The notes: generated by a model not told the origin, from the letters alone. 64,000 bases of DNA from Dichotomocladium elegans (GCA_025716815.1 JAIXMN010000012.1:558001-622000); one strand, 5' to 3'. Counted from the stretch's first letter, positions 25,492-38,491 are shown. Numbers and translations: made by a program.

Positions 25492-26711
25492 GACGATGTA
25501 TAGATAAAGGAAAAGGGAAAAGAAATAAGGTACAACGGGATTCGACGGAATTTATACATCTTCCTTGCTAAATTCAGAACATACCGTGAGAAAATGTGTA
25601 ACATCTGATAACATAAACATATGCACAATTGTTTTTTTCCACGCTTTTCATTCATTTTCCCTCATATCCCAAAAGCCTCATCCTCAGGCATAGCACAGCG
25701 CCTTTTTAATATACTTAGATGCAAGGCAATAAATCCCTCTGGTCTTTTGCACAAAGGAAGCAAACAAAAAGGGCCGATGACTGGCAGCTGCTTATACATT
25801 TCCTATAAAAAGAATGCTCTGGGTTACTATATCACTGGAGGATTGTCATGGGTGCGAATCAAATAAAGGAAGTACTGGACTAAGGTGTGACAATGCTCAA
25901 AGCGCTTTCAAATGGCACGGTATTTTGCCAATCGTCTCTATTAGCTGGTATTCTTTATGTATTTCACTGCTGGCGAGGGGACTAGAGTTCTTACCGATTT
26001 CGCCAGAAACCCCGTCTTTTCCCTGGGTATGCTCCGCTTAGTCCGTGTAAGACCTGTCCTATCAAATGCCATAATGACGCCGGGGAATCATGTGGGTATC
26101 ATGTCCAATAAATACTACACAGCAATGCATGACCATAGTAGAAAAAGGGAATAGTGTACTATGGATTCCTATATATCTTTGGGAAGAATTGTGTACAAAG
26201 GTTCGTATTTCATTTCGTTACCCTACAGAGTAGCCATTACATAGATATGTAAATTTAACAAAGGGTACCAGGCATAGCGTTTGGAGACATTTTAACATAA
26301 AAAGTATGTTGAGGTGGTTCTGCAGCTGCTGACATTGCCGCTAAGCGCCCTCATGGTGATTGCCATATACCGGTTTTGCTATGAGCTACCAAGATGCTAT
26401 TGACTTTGTATGGATACAGTAGGAAGTACCCTCGGGCTCGAAATGCACCCGCAGATGGACAAATGTATCAGCAGGGTTGTTCCTTTCTGTTTACATGAGC
26501 ATGTCTATGACTACCCTGATCTTTGGAGTAAAAAGTAAAACAAAATGTCTTAAAAAGGAAATTAGATGAATGCAGATGCTTCGTTTGGCTGTATCTGTCA
26601 AACTATTGGCTATGTTGCCATCAGAAAATCTACTCTTCCAAACTCGGATTTAACTTTTTTAGTCTCCACCTCGCCTATTCACTTATTCACTTTCTTAATC
26701 GTGCACTTCTA
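25492..26711. promoter_or_regulatory. Divergent intergenic region, arginase to methionine synthase
   Basis: 1.2 kb separating two divergent start codons. No gene was recognised. The sequence presumably contains both promoters; no specific factor site is asserted. Confidence 0.4.
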
Positions 26712-29700
26712 ATGACTGAGAAAATTGGTAAGTTGCTTGAGGCCTCGTTGGCTTGACGTAGCATATATCTAACACTGTGATGCGATAGACATATTCGAGT
26801 ACCTGGACAAGACCCTGGCGGAAAGGATCATGTTTCTGGACGGCGCCATGGGCACCATGGTCCAGCGCCTCAAACTCGAAGAGGAACATTTTCGAGGTGA
26901 GTAAAGCAAAATGAGGGCTTTACTTTTCGAGATACTTAATCAACATAGGCAAGGAGTTTAAGAACCATCCCAAGGACCTGCGAGGCAACAACGATTTATT
27001 AACCATCACATTCCCTGATGCAATTTACAACATCCATAAGCTGTACCTCGAAGCCGGAGCTGATATGGTGGAGACCAATACTTTTAGTTCTACCTCAATT
27101 GCACAGGCAGATTACGCGCTTGAATCCTACGCGTACCGTCTAAACAAGGAGGGTGCTATGCTTGCAAAGCGCGCTTGCAATGATGTAAGGTGTTACGGTG
27201 TTATGGTATTCTGGAGAAAACAACGGCCCCTAAATAGTACATCCATATAGGTATACAAAGCAACTGGTATTCCTCGATTTGTGTGCGGTTCGATTGGTCC
27301 CACCAACCGCACTGCCTCTATCTCACCTTCCGTTGAAAATCCTGCACATCGTAATGTTACCTTTGACGAGCTTGTTGAGGCCTACGCAGAGCAGATCCGC
27401 GGTCTTTTGGATGGTGGCTCCGATATCTTGCTAGTTGAGACGATTTTCGACACTTTGAATGCCAAAGCCGCCGTGTTTGCTATCGATCTTGTCTTGGAGG
27501 AAGACAAGTAAGATCACTGTATGGTCATATCAGGAACACGTGATCTAACTTCGTCCACATTTAGACGTCCCAAGGTTCCTGTATTCATTTCAGGCACTAT
27601 TGTTGACCAGAGCGGCCGTACTCTCTCAGGTCAAACCGGTGAAGCATTCGTGACCTCGCTCAACCATGCCAATCCAGTTGCCATCGGTCTGAACTGCGCT
27701 TTGGGTGCCCCTCAGATGAAGCCATTCATTCAAAATATTAGCCGTTTCACGGATGCACATATCATCTGTTACCCCAATGCGGTAAGATGAAAGCATGATT
27801 ACCAGTAGCCATAGATCTTAATGAGAGAAATTAGGGCCTGCCCAATGCTATGGGACAATATGACGAGAGCCCTGCTCAGATGGCTAAGAATGTGGAACCT
27901 TTCGCTAAAGAAGGTTTGGTTACTATTGTCGGTGGCTGCTGTGGCACCACCCCTGAGCACATCAAGGTACTGGACGCACATGCAGCATTGTACATTTATG
28001 CTAATCAGTTAAACACTTGATAGGCTGTCGCTGAGGTCTGCCGTAAATACAAACCACGCAAGAAGCCGGCTTACAACCGGAACGTCATGACGCTTTCTGG
28101 CCTTGAGGTCTTACGAGTCGATGAAACCACTGGTTTTGTAAATGTCGGTGAACGTTGTAACGTTGCTGGCTCCCGCAAGTTTTGTCGCCATATCCTCAAG
28201 GGCGAATATGAAGAGGCATTAGCTATCGCCCGTGCGCAGGTTGAGAACGGTGCCCAGGTGGTTGATGTCAACTTTGATGAGGGTCTTTTAGACGGCCATG
28301 CTGCAATGACTCGCTTCTTGAACATGCTTGCTTCTGATCCCGAATGTGCTCGTGTCCCTCTCATGATTGACTCGTCTAAATTCAGCGTCATCGAAGCCGG
28401 TCTGAAGTGCGCTCAGGGCAAATGCATTGTCAATTCCATCTCTCTCAAGGAAGGAGAAGAAGACTTCATTCGTAAAGCGAAGCTTATCAAGCGCTTTGGC
28501 GCTGCTGTTGTTGTTATGGCTGTAAGTGTTCAACACACTGCATGCACCCAAGTTATTCAATCTGTAAGCTAGTTTGATGAGGTCGGTCAAGCTGCCGAAA
28601 AGGAGCGCAAGGTTGAGGTCTGCACGCGCTCTTATCGCATCCTTGTTGATAAAGTTGGGTAAGCTGAACATTATACAGAATTCTTCCTCCGTTCGTCAAA
28701 TTAACTACTTTAATTAGCTTCAATCCCTACGATATCATCTTTGACCCCAACATCCTAACCATCGCTACCGGCATGGGTATGTTACTGCAGTCATTCATGA
28801 CTATTTGAACTATGATATTTACTTTATACAACAGAGGAACATAACAACTATGCTGTTGAGTTCATCGAGGCCTGCAGAGAGATTAAGCAAACATTGCCCG
28901 GTGCCAAGATTAGTGGTGGCGTGTCTAACTTGTCATTCGCGTTCCGTGGCATGGACAAGGTCCGAGAAGCCATGCACTCCGTTTTCTTATTCCATGCTGT
29001 CAAGGCCGGCATGGACATGGGTATTGTGAATGCTGGTTTCTTAACTGTGTATGACGACATTCCCAAGGACTTGCTCAAGCTCTGCGAGGATGCGGTTTGG
29101 AATAGAGATCCTGAAGTGACCGAAAAGCTTCTGGAATATGCCAAGGCTCATTCCAAGGATGCCAAAAAGGAAGAGGATCAGGAAGAATGGCGTACCTGGC
29201 CTGTTACTCAGCGTATTACGCATGCTCTTGTGAAGGGTATCATGAAGTATATTGTTGAAGACACTGAAGAGGCCCGTCTGGATAAGGAGAAGTATCCTCG
29301 CGCTTTGAACGTTATTGAGGGACCTTTGATGAGCGGCATGGACGTCGTCGGTGACTTATTCGGCAAGGGGAAAATGTTCTTACCTCAGGTCATCCGTTCT
29401 GCTCGGTAAGTGCTCAACGGTATAAGTCAAAGTCATTTTTTAATGTACCACATTACAGTGTTATGAAGAAGGCTGTCGCTCATCTGGTCGAGTATATTAA
29501 GATTGAAAAGGAAGAAGAGAGAGCCAAATCTGGTGCAACCGAAGTCAAAGGCAACGGCACAATCATCATGGCGACTGTCAAGGGAGACGTTCATGATATC
29601 GGCAAGAATATTTGTGGTGTCGTGCTCGGCTGCAACAACTACAAAGTCATCGATTTGGGCGTAATGGTACCATGCGATGTGATCATCAAGACTGCCATTG

Positions 29701-31016
29701 AGCAAAAGGTTGATATCGTTGGCCTTTCCGGTCTCATCACACCCTCTCTCGAGGAAATGGTCATCGTTGCCAAGGAGTTTGAGAAGGCTGGTCTCAAGAT
29801 ACCCATCCTCATCGGTGGCGCCACCACAAGCAAGATGCATACTGCTGTCAAGATCGCTCCTCAATACTCTTATCCTGTTATCCATTGCTTGGACGCCTCT
29901 CGCAATGTACCTGTATGTGCAGCTCTTTTGGACGAAAATCAGCGCGATGAATTCATTGCGGATATTCGCGAAGAATATGCTGAATTGCGCGAGGAATACT
30001 ATGAAGGTTTGGAGGACAAGCGGCTACTGAGTCTTGAGGCTGCACGTGAGAAAAAGTTCCAGATCAACTGGGGACTCAAGCCTCCAGTGGGTAAGCCAAA
30101 ATTCCTTGGCACCAAGGTGTACGACGACTTCCCGCTCGAAAAGCTTCTTGATCGCATCGACTGGAACCCCTTCTTCCAAGTCTTCCAACTCCGCGGCCGG
30201 TATCCCAACCGTGGCTTCCCAAAGATTTTCCAGGATGAGAACGTTGGTCCTGAGGCCAAGCGTGTATATGATGATGCGCAGGCTATGCTCAAAGAAATTC
30301 TTGCCAAAAAGACCCTCAAGGCTACAGGCATTGTTGGTTTCTACCCTGCCAACAGCGTCGGTGATGACATTGAAATTTACGAAGATGAGACCCGGGAGAA
30401 GGTCAAATGCGTATTTTATGGTCTGCGCCAGCAGTCCGAAAAGGAGACTGAGGAGCCCTATTATTGTCTCTCTGATTTTGTCGCACCGAAAGGCATCCCT
30501 GACTACATTGGCATGTTTGCTGTGAGCACTGGCTTTGGATGCGATGAACTTGTCGAGAAGTACGAAAAAGATCATGATGATTACAACAGCATTATGATCA
30601 AGGCGGTTGCCGATCGTCTGGCCGAAGCTTTTGCTGAACTGCTTCATGAGAAAGTACGAAAGGACGATTGGGGCTATGCCGCTGAAGAATCTATCTCGGC
30701 AGCCGATATGTTTGCTGTTCGCTACCAGGGCATCCGCCCCGCTCCTGGTTACCCTTCACAGCCCGACCACACCGAGAAGGTGACCATGTGGGAGCTGGGT
30801 GATATCAAAAACAAGACAGGCATTGTCCTGACCGACTCGCTGGCCATGACACCGGCTTCCAGTGTAAGCGGTCTCTACTTCCCTCATGAGGAGAGCAAAT
30901 ATTTCGCGGTAGGCAAGATCGGCAAGGACCAAGTTCAGGATTACGCGGCGCGTAAAAAAATGGATATCGCTCTGGTCGAGAAATGGTTGGGAACCATTCT
31001 GGCCTATGATGTCTAG
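26712..31016 (+). CDS. MTR: Cobalamin-dependent methionine synthase
   Basis: Transfers a methyl group from 5-methyltetrahydrofolate to homocysteine through methylcobalamin. Eleven exons were joined by frame, summing to 3738 nt, 1245 residues, the expected size of the full MetH architecture. The N-terminal homocysteine domain has [18 protein letters not shown] and [11 protein letters not shown], which supply the zinc cysteines. The pterin domain follows ([16 protein letters not shown]). The B12 module has the base-off motif DVHDIGKN and [13 protein letters not shown]. The C-terminal activation domain reads [15 protein letters not shown]. The first exon is only 16 nt. This enzyme differs from the B12-independent Met6 of yeasts, so the organism must acquire cobalamin or survive another way. 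Confidence 0.97.
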
Positions 31017-31112
31017 AATCTCTCTTTTTTTTCTACCTCCCCTTCTCTCTTTTCTTTTCCCCTTTTTCATGCTAAAAGCTGAAACAAAAATATATATCTT
31101 TTTATTTACATA

Positions 31113-31661
31113 ATGGAAGTAACAGCATCTACGGAAGACCTAAAGTTCCCTTTGACAAATAAGCAAACCGCGTTTACCGTTGACGGTCTTCATACAGAGA
31201 TCCTTGCCACAGGTTTTGGCGACAAGATCTTCATTGTGGTAACCCAGTATGGCCGAATCGGCAGCTTGGTAATCGATAGACAATCGCCGCTCCCCGCCCC
31301 TACTTTTCTCATGCCCTTCTATGGACAGCAAAAGAAAGAAAGCACGTTTTTAATGCTTTATCTCCTCCTACTGCGATCTTTTTAGATTCAAACCACTGTT
31401 GACATTGCTCCGCACTTGGCAACCAACCCATCCGCTGTACCAACTACTTCCCACTTTCTATTTGGTGAATCGTCCGGTCCGCAGAGCGATCTCTATATGC
31501 TCTACGCGTCTTCCATCGTACAAGCCATTGCCGCCATGAATCCTCATGAGAAGCGACCCATCCTTTTGGGTATTGCTCTTCGTCCTGTGGAAACGATGGC
31601 AGAACAACGCAGAGTGTTTAACACCATCATTGACGAGATCATGGCCTGCTCCGTGTGGTAG
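31113..31661 (+). CDS. Proteasome assembly chaperone 3-like (PSMG3/Poc3)
   Basis: Two exons (31113-31268, 31386-31661), 143 residues. PAC3-type chaperones help assemble the 20S alpha ring. The core EILATGFGDKIFIVVTQYGR resembles the PSMG3 strand pair around VVCTAFSSHILVLVTQFGK. The C-terminal RPILLGIALRP and final VW also match. Similarity is at motif level, so the call is probable. It starts 96 nt after the methionine synthase stop, in the same orientation, and converges with ARP2. Confidence 0.7.
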
Positions 31662-31954
31662 CATATCAGAAGTTACACGTGTGTGTGTGTATGTGTATAC
31701 GCGCACGCAGGATATAGTTTCAAGAAATAGGTTGCCTCTTTTTTTTTTACCTTTTTCTTTTTCTCTTACTTTCCAACCCGGTGGAGGCAAAATAGTGAGT
31801 CTCGGGGCGGATGAAAGGTGGGAGAGAGTGGGGGCATGTATGGATGGGTGGGTGCTCTGATAAAGCGTATGGAAGAGCAAAGGACTGCAGGAAAAAAAAA
31901 GATAATGAACGATAGCTAGCGTGGTGTCGAGAGGAAGAAGGAGACATGAGGGGC

Positions 31955-33655
31955 CTAGGCAGTGGATCCGAGCACACCCATCTTATCTAACGAACGAGGG
32001 CCCAGCTCTTCCCATTCTTGCTTGGTGACCCACCAGGAATCCTTGTTTTTCATAATGTCTGCAAGCACAGCGCCGCCGAGGTACACCCTATTAGAAAATA
32101 CAGGGTCAGCATTTCAGACACATTTGCGCATGAATCCTGAAGAGTTGGATCGGTAAGCATTACATATGTCGGCGTCTAGGGGGATCCTCTATGCGGATTT
32201 TGAATTTCTACAAAAAGAATAAAAGTATGAGTTAGGGATGTTAAACGAGGATCGCTGGCTCGGTTTTTGGTGGCGTACGTTCAATCGGGTCGGGTCGCCA
32301 TTAAGGACGTTGACAAGGTATAACTGCTTCATTTCCTTCTCTAGGCGACTAGGAAGACCAGGATACATGGTTGAACCACCAGAAAGAACAATATGCTTGT
32401 ACAGGTCGGATCGCATGTCAATGTCAGCCGATTGGATGGTGTCGAACAAAAGTTCTGTGCACGCAACATATTGTCAGCACTCATTCCGTTTCCTTGCGAT
32501 AGTCTGTATATCTTCTATGTCATTCCTACCTGCCATGCCCTTGCCCTCCACATCAACCAGGTTAGGCTGGAACAAGCACTCGGGAGCTTCAAAGCGCTCA
32601 GAGCCGACCTTGATAACTCGGCCATCGGGAAGCTCGTAGCTCTCAACAAGAGTGGTCGTTTCGTTACCCAGCTTCTGATCAAGTTCGAGGTCATAGCTGT
32701 AACGAAATTGCGGCACCGACAGTCAGTATCCTCGGGTGTTTCAATGGGTATATGTATGTAGATGCTACACCCTACCTCACATAGCAGAGCTTCTCCTTGA
32801 CCTGCCGAATAGTCTCGAAATCGGCAGTTCGGTTGAACGCATAACCGCGGCGTAAAAGCAAGTCAATGAGATAGCGGGTCACGTGGCGACCGGCAACATC
32901 CAGACGTCGGGTCAGGTTGGTAGGAGCATAACCTTGGTAGACAGGAACCTAACGTTATCAGGATATCAATGATAATGTATAGAAGATGCGTGTATTTTTT
33001 GCATACAATGTGGGTCACACCATCGCCTGAGTCAACAACCACACCTGACATAAGGCCTATAAAAAATGACGTTAATCCAACAGACCCCTATTGGGATATC
33101 CTTCTCTTTCTCTCTTTCTCCACTGCCCCCCTTCTCTATTTTACCTTGAGCAAACAAGGTCAAGACGGCTTGAATAGCGACGTAGATGCCCTGAAAGCCA
33201 TACTCCTCAAACATGATTTGTGCCATCGTTTCACGGTTGGCGCGAGGGTTCAGGGGCGCTTCTGTCAGAAGAATTTTGCATTCCCTCGGGTCGACCTGCA
33301 GTTTTTCGGAAAAGGTGTAGTTCCACAAATGACGCATGTCCTCCCAGTTGCGAATGATGCCGTTTTCCATGGGGTAGGACATTTGCAGGATATTGCGCAA
33401 GGTCGCGGCTTCCTCGCCAATCATTATGTCTTTGACCTCTACATTGCCCACCTGCTCTTCAGCGCGCAAGATGGGCCGGCCGACCACACTAGGAAACACA
33501 TGCTCGGGGAAGTTGGAACCGGCGTAACCGCACTTTACAAACTATACGCAAACGGAAGATGATGAGCCCTCGACGGACCGACTGACTGTCGCATCAGCTC
33601 TAGACGTTGTACATACTCCGGTGCCATTGTCTACAACCAAGGTCTTATGGTCCAT
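31955..33655 (-). CDS. ARP2: Actin-related protein 2 (Arp2/3 complex)
   Basis: Nucleates branched actin filaments with ARP3. Exon 1 encodes [13 protein letters not shown], then [18 protein letters not shown]. Further blocks are [67 protein letters not shown] and [20 protein letters not shown]. The C-terminus ends KMGVLGSTA. Phosphate loops DNGTG and DSGDG are intact. At least six exons, with short introns, are spread over 1.7 kb. The acceptor before FVKCGY fixes the first intron. Confidence 0.96.
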
Positions 33656-34040
33656 TGCTTATACAATATTATATATATTTATAGAGAGAGAGAAAAGGCA
33701 GTGCGTGTTTTAGTTTTTGCGCGCCAAGGCAAAGCGGTGGAGCTGCAGAACAGCTTTGAAATTGGGATGTCTTTCATATTTCAAGGACCGCTCTTGGGAG
33801 GATTTTTGCTTGCTACAACATGGCTGCTCAGCGGGGGATTCGCAAAGATAAACACGTAGAGCATAGAGGAAAATGTGGGAGGCTAGATAAGATAATGTAT
33901 TGTGTGTACGAATGTTGGTAAGTACATATAAGACGCATGGAGAAGAATGGATGCACGGGGCGAAAGAATGACAGTGGTTCGATAAAGGAGAAAGGATAAA
34001 AGGAACGGTAAGAGATGAGAAAATAAATGCGATAGAGCTG
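33656..34040. other. Spacer between seipin end and ARP2 start
   Basis: 385 nt holding the ARP2 promoter and the 3' end of the seipin gene, both minus strand. No additional gene; an open frame here is a chance extension. Confidence 0.4.
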
Positions 34041-34964
34041 TTACATGTCATCAATGACCTTGCCCTCAGGAGGAGGCGCATTTTCGTCATCCCCAGTAGG
34101 TTGAGTATCCTCAGCCGCAACAACTGCGTCCTCAGTTGTGTTCTCCATTTGACCAAGTGCATCATGCAGTTTGTTCCACATGTTTTGTCCAAAAAATTTC
34201 CAGGCAACAGCCGCGCAGATAACCTCAATTCCAATAAACATGGCAATGAAGCCAATTGCTGTGATCAGACGACGGTGGTACATGTAGTATCTGATGTTAT
34301 ATGGAGTCAATTTTAGTTTCGATATTCAAGCCCTGGCCATGCACATCCCATGATAGCCCTACCGTAGTCCATGGAAATCGGCAATCACATGAATCTCTGC
34401 ATCGTAGATTTGAAGTCGATTGCTCGACAACGAAATAGTTGCTTGAGTAACCGGTCGAGCCTTTTTTGTTCATTAGGTAAATGATGTATGTCTACTACAT
34501 TTGGATGCAATCATCTCTACCTTGTGTTCCATATGGCCTTCAATCAAAGGCACCGTTATCACCTGGCTCTCCTCTGACAACCCGACCAAAAGTGGGAGAG
34601 CCTTTGCTAGTACGCGCATGATTCGTTGAGTCTTCGACTGGTATCGAAGAATAGCCTTCGTTTTCAGAGATTGTGAACATGCATTAGCACGGCTTCACTC
34701 ATGTTCTCACAGTCCCTCAGAGCGGTCGGTCTCTTACCGGTCGGCTAGAGTTCGCAATCAAAGACCCATCCTCGGTTTGCAACCAAATCTTGACCATAAA
34801 ATTGCCTGTTTATAACACACCAGTATTATGTTATCATTCTCGCATGATTCTTTTACGTCGATATTCATGGGTCTAACCAAGGTCGAAATTGATATCCGAG
34901 GTGGGGACATGAAGGCGGACCGAGATGTCGTATGCTTGCTCATGGCGTAGTGGCTGCTACGTGC

Positions 34965-34998
<34 letters not shown>

Positions 34999-35607
34999 GT
35001 GCGTGTGTGTGTGTGTGTGTGATGTTGATGATGAGTAACGAGTTTGCTTCGGAAAGTGGTGTCATATTTCTATTTACCGGAAGAAGCTGTCCTTGGGTGA
35101 AATCCACAATATCTGTGGGACCCTCAGCAAGCCGGTCATACTGAAAGTAAATCGGTTCAATATGCGCAGTTTGGGGAACGTACTGGCGGTAAAATGCGAG
35201 GTAGGCAGCGACGCTGGTGAGGAGAACCCAGGTTAATGCAATACAAACAGCAACTGATTTGATGATTGTGCGCTGTGCCTTGGGCGCAAAGAGTACGCGT
35301 AGAATAGGAGTTAAAATGGTCTTAATGCCGTTAAAGACAAAGACGATGGCGGGATGTGGTGCAGGAATGTGCTCTTCCTCTTCTTCATGATGCTCGTGCT
35401 CGGGATCAGTCTCGAGCTCGGAATGGCTTTCTGTGGCTATAAGTGGTTCTTGTTCGAAGTCGCTGGGAGATGCTGAAGGAACGACGCGGTAATTATCCTG
35501 TCGAAACAATGCGAGAGGATGAGACTCGAAAGACTGAAGATGGTCACTTATTTATTTACAAGATTGTCAGCGGCGTCTTGGCCACTTGTTGACGCATGAG
35601 TGTCCAT
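34041..35607 (-). CDS. Seipin (lipid-droplet assembly protein)
   Basis: ER membrane protein that organises lipid-droplet formation at ER-droplet contacts. The start is MDTHASTSGQDAADNL, then an acidic stretch rich in Glu and His. A first membrane helix follows (IIKSVAVCIALTWVLLTSVA). The lumenal domain has the family motif around VRLHVPTSDINFDLGNFMV and PAILRYQSK. The second membrane helix is LITAIGFIAMFIGIEVICAA. The C-terminal tail is acidic and ends KVIDDM. Several introns; one carries a long AT/GT microsatellite. Topology with two membrane spans fits seipin. Confidence 0.87.
34967..35021. repeat. (AT)n then (GT)n microsatellite in a seipin intron
   Basis: AT units at 34967-34996, followed by GT units at about 35003-35021. 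It lies between the exon ending near the GQLLP codons and the exon beginning near RHEQAYD. Confidence 0.85.
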
Positions 35608-35783
35608 AATGAATGGAAGAGGAAAGAGTGATAAAAAAAAGTCATTGGATGAGTGGGTAGGTTGTACAAGTCAAAGAAACTATTGCGGATAGCAACATGT
35701 GAAACTTTTGAAGTGGTCCTATTTCACATGAATACAGTATTATGGCGTCGCAAATCCTTGCTGAGCATGATAATATTATGCCT

Positions 35784-36492
35784 TCATGACCCCTCTAATT
35801 TGTCTACCATCGAGAACTCCTTGCTGTCGCATAACCATGTGGCCTGCTTCATCTGGATAAACTTTTCAATTTCCCAATCATGATCTTTGAGTTCTGCGTC
35901 ACTCTCTATCCAAATATACGCCTGGCAGTCTACTTCGGACGCCTCTGGGTCCTCAGGTCCAGACACCACCATAGCCTTGACAGTACGGCGCTCGTATTCC
36001 TAATTTAGGAATACATGACAGACTGATCAGTCTTTCTCCCTAAATAACCGCCCTCTGCCCTGCCAAAAGCTCACGTCGCCCTCAAAAGCATCAAGCCGCC
36101 AAATATCGTGCGGGGAACTCAGTCCGTCACATAAAACACCAGACACATGATCTTCCTCGTTGCCTGTATAAATGATGCCCGGATAATCTCTATTTTTCAG
36201 GGCATACCGCTTGTATTTCTTCACTTGCCCAGAGGAGGTCATTAACAGCTGGAAGTTGTACCAGTAGGGGAAAGCGCGTGGCTACGATACCTTGAGCACA
36301 GCTGGTCGGAAACGAAGCGCTGCCAGCCTGGTGTTTCCCACTTCCGGGCTGGCAGCTCTTCCACAAAGAACTGATGCACATAGGCCATTTGAATAATTGC
36401 TCGCTTTCTTTTCCATTCTATCGCAGTGAATCACCTCGACTGAGTACGTCCGGTGACATGAGCGTGCCATAGAAAAATGCTGCATTCGCCAT
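35784..36492 (-). CDS. AIG2-like gamma-glutamylcyclotransferase-fold protein
   Basis: The start MANAAFFYGTLMSPDVLSRV carries the YGTLM signature of the GGCT/AIG2 fold, whose members cyclise gamma-glutamyl amines. Next come RFRPAVLK, RYALKNRDYPGIIYTGNEED, VSGVLCDGL and a C-terminal WIESD helix. Two or three introns interrupt it; the first is placed between VLSR and VLCGR. Exact substrate cannot be told. It is divergent to the coiled-coil gene at 37.4 kb. Confidence 0.72.
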
Positions 36493-37414
36493 GCTGATTT
36501 GTTGAATCGCTAGATTGAGGTGGGGGTATCTAGGTTCAAAGAAAAAAAATGGGCTGAGATATCCTCAACTCTATGTATACATGTGTTATCTATCACCGCA
36601 GAATGGCCTTTCATAGGCCAACGTCCTTATTCACCTTGCGCAATGTACCTTAAGGAATCTGAGAGGTTGTGCAGCAGCAGCAGCAATTCGCTTGTTTGAC
36701 TTGTAATCCTTTATCTTTTTTTACTTGGCTGGTGTCTATGTGAATCTCAAGCTTACGATTGTTCCCCCCCCGGTTCCTTTTTTGATATTATAACCATTGC
36801 ATTATTCGCTCTCCCTTCTGTTGTTGCTTTCCTAAAATCAGTACGCGATACTTCAGCCGAGGCGCCCTTGGGATCCCGGTGTCTACAGACTGGAATCGTG
36901 TCTATTTCAAAAAGTATTCCCGGTAGTTATATTACGATAAATCACTTTCTAATCCTCGCAAATATACGCTATATAAGTGTGCATGTATGCATATCCCTCT
37001 TTCATTTGGAGAGCAATATCCTTTCGCGTAACATGGAGCCCAGAGTCATCCCTGCGTGACAGATAATCCAGATATTCTTTGCCCAAACAAAGGACATGAG
37101 AAGAATCTCTTTTCTCACAAGCGGCTATCCCAAGAGTGAAGGAGGAGCACAATCATGATATGATTTTATATCATCGAAATGATCATTACAGAATTCATAT
37201 GTGGAGGAAATACAGGAGACGAAAGGGTCATGAAGCTGCAAGATTTACGGGTAAGCAGGGCGTCTGGTTTTTGTGATTTCTTGCACCAATGCTGCGCAAG
37301 ACGACGCGGAAAATAATGTATATTTCCGTACAGAGCAGCAAAGATAATCATCCTCTTTCGCCAACACCTCCCTCCCCCCCACCTTGTCTTCTGTTCCTCT
37401 TTTCTTATCGGTTC
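36493..37414. promoter_or_regulatory. Divergent spacer, AIG2-like to coiled-coil gene
   Basis: 0.9 kb, no gene recognised. A CAG repeat (about 36674-36684) and C/T runs are present. The reading frame of the next gene extends upstream to 37289, but that part is leader-like, C/T-rich sequence. Confidence 0.35.
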
Positions 37415-38491
37415 ATGTTCCTCGATAGGCAGATGCAGACATTTAAGCGTAACTCATGTTCCAATCATCCCTATAAGGAAGAAAACCATCGATTCCAGCG
37501 CACTCTTCAGACTCTTGTTGACCATGTAAGGTGCCAGTCTTGCGAGAATGAGCGGATTTGTCAAACGGTTCGAGCGCTGGAGACCCAATACCATAGACGC
37601 ATGAACGTTCTGCAACAGGACATCCATCAGTTGGATCAAACTCTTCTGACGCTCGACGAACAGCTTCTGCGATTTCAGGAGGAACGCGACCTGGTCAAGA
37701 CGCATCTTCAACAGCTAGAGGCCGAGTTACCATTGACCCAGCGGCTTGCAATCAAGCGACAGGATAAGCGAGCCGGTCGACAGCGACGGTACGACCGTTA
37801 CTACTGGGTCCCGGTCGTGGCACGATGGTGCAAGGCAAAGTACATGCGTGCAAGGGACAAACATGTGGTGGCCGAGCACCGAATTGCCCAGATCCGAGAG
37901 GCACTCGAGGGTTGCAAGGACGCATCAGGACGGGTCATGTATGCGCTTGACGGGCTACAACAAGAATATCATGACGTCTTGTGTCGTCGTAGCGACAATG
38001 CGCAAGAACTTGTGGCCCTTGAAAAGATACTGAACGCACTCCTGGATCGGTGCCAATTTTGGTGCGATTTTGAAGCAAACCAAGGACGCAAGCTCGTCGA
38101 GTCAGCTCAGCAGTTGACACTCCTTGACGACCACCCACGTAAGGAAATCGAGTTCACGGCATTCCAGAAGGTATGCCTTGAATACCGAGAACGTCTCAGC
38201 GTCGGTAAGGAACGATGGGGACCCATGGCCGTAGAGTTTGAGTGTGTGGCTTGCAACACTCTTCGATCCGCCTGGCCCACATTGGCAGCTCAAGGCTTAG
38301 TATGTGATCGATGCTGCTCGAGGTTCGCGGCATCTCAAGGACCGCGGCAGAAACTATTAGAGTACAAAAACAGGATCTTCCCACGAGAGGCAACTGCAAA
38401 TTATATCTCGCTTAAGCATAGAGTGGTCAATAATGTCCTTTGTAAACTAGGAAAATCCGGATTGATAAATCGATCATTATCCAGGCCCTAA
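37415..38491 (+). CDS. Coiled-coil protein with C-terminal CxxC...CxxC zinc ribbon, unknown function
   Basis: An uninterrupted frame of about 358 residues. The first 250 residues are heptad-like and rich in Gln, Glu, Leu and Arg (LETQYHRRMNVLQQDIHQ), so a long coiled coil is likely. A basic, aromatic patch (RRYDRYYWVPVVARWCKAKY) sits in the middle. Near the C-terminus CVAC and CDRC, about 20 residues apart, look like a zinc ribbon. I do not recognise the family. Start codons at 37289 and 37433 are alternatives. The TCGATAG acceptor-like site just before 37430 means an upstream exon is possible. Confidence 0.65.
   Translation: MFLDRQMQTFKRNSCSNHPYKEENHRFQRTLQTLVDHVRCQSCENERICQTVRALETQYHRRMNVLQQDIHQLDQTLLTLDEQLLRFQEERDLVKTHLQQLEAELPLTQRLAIKRQDKRAGRQRRYDRYYWVPVVARWCKAKYMRARDKHVVAEHRIAQIREALEGCKDASGRVMYALDGLQQEYHDVLCRRSDNAQELVALEKILNALLDRCQFWCDFEANQGRKLVESAQQLTLLDDHPRKEIEFTAFQKVCLEYRERLSVGKERWGPMAVEFECVACNTLRSAWPTLAAQGLVCDRCCSRFAASQGPRQKLLEYKNRIFPREATANYISLKHRVVNNVLCKLGKSGLINRSLSRP

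Noticed and set aside
29433..30647. Minus-strand frames of 150 and 207 codons
   Set aside because: Antisense shadows of the last methionine synthase exons.
33710..34255. 181-codon minus-strand frame over the seipin end
   Set aside because: Alternative frame of the seipin last exon plus 3' flank. The seipin frame carries the membrane helix and acidic tail.
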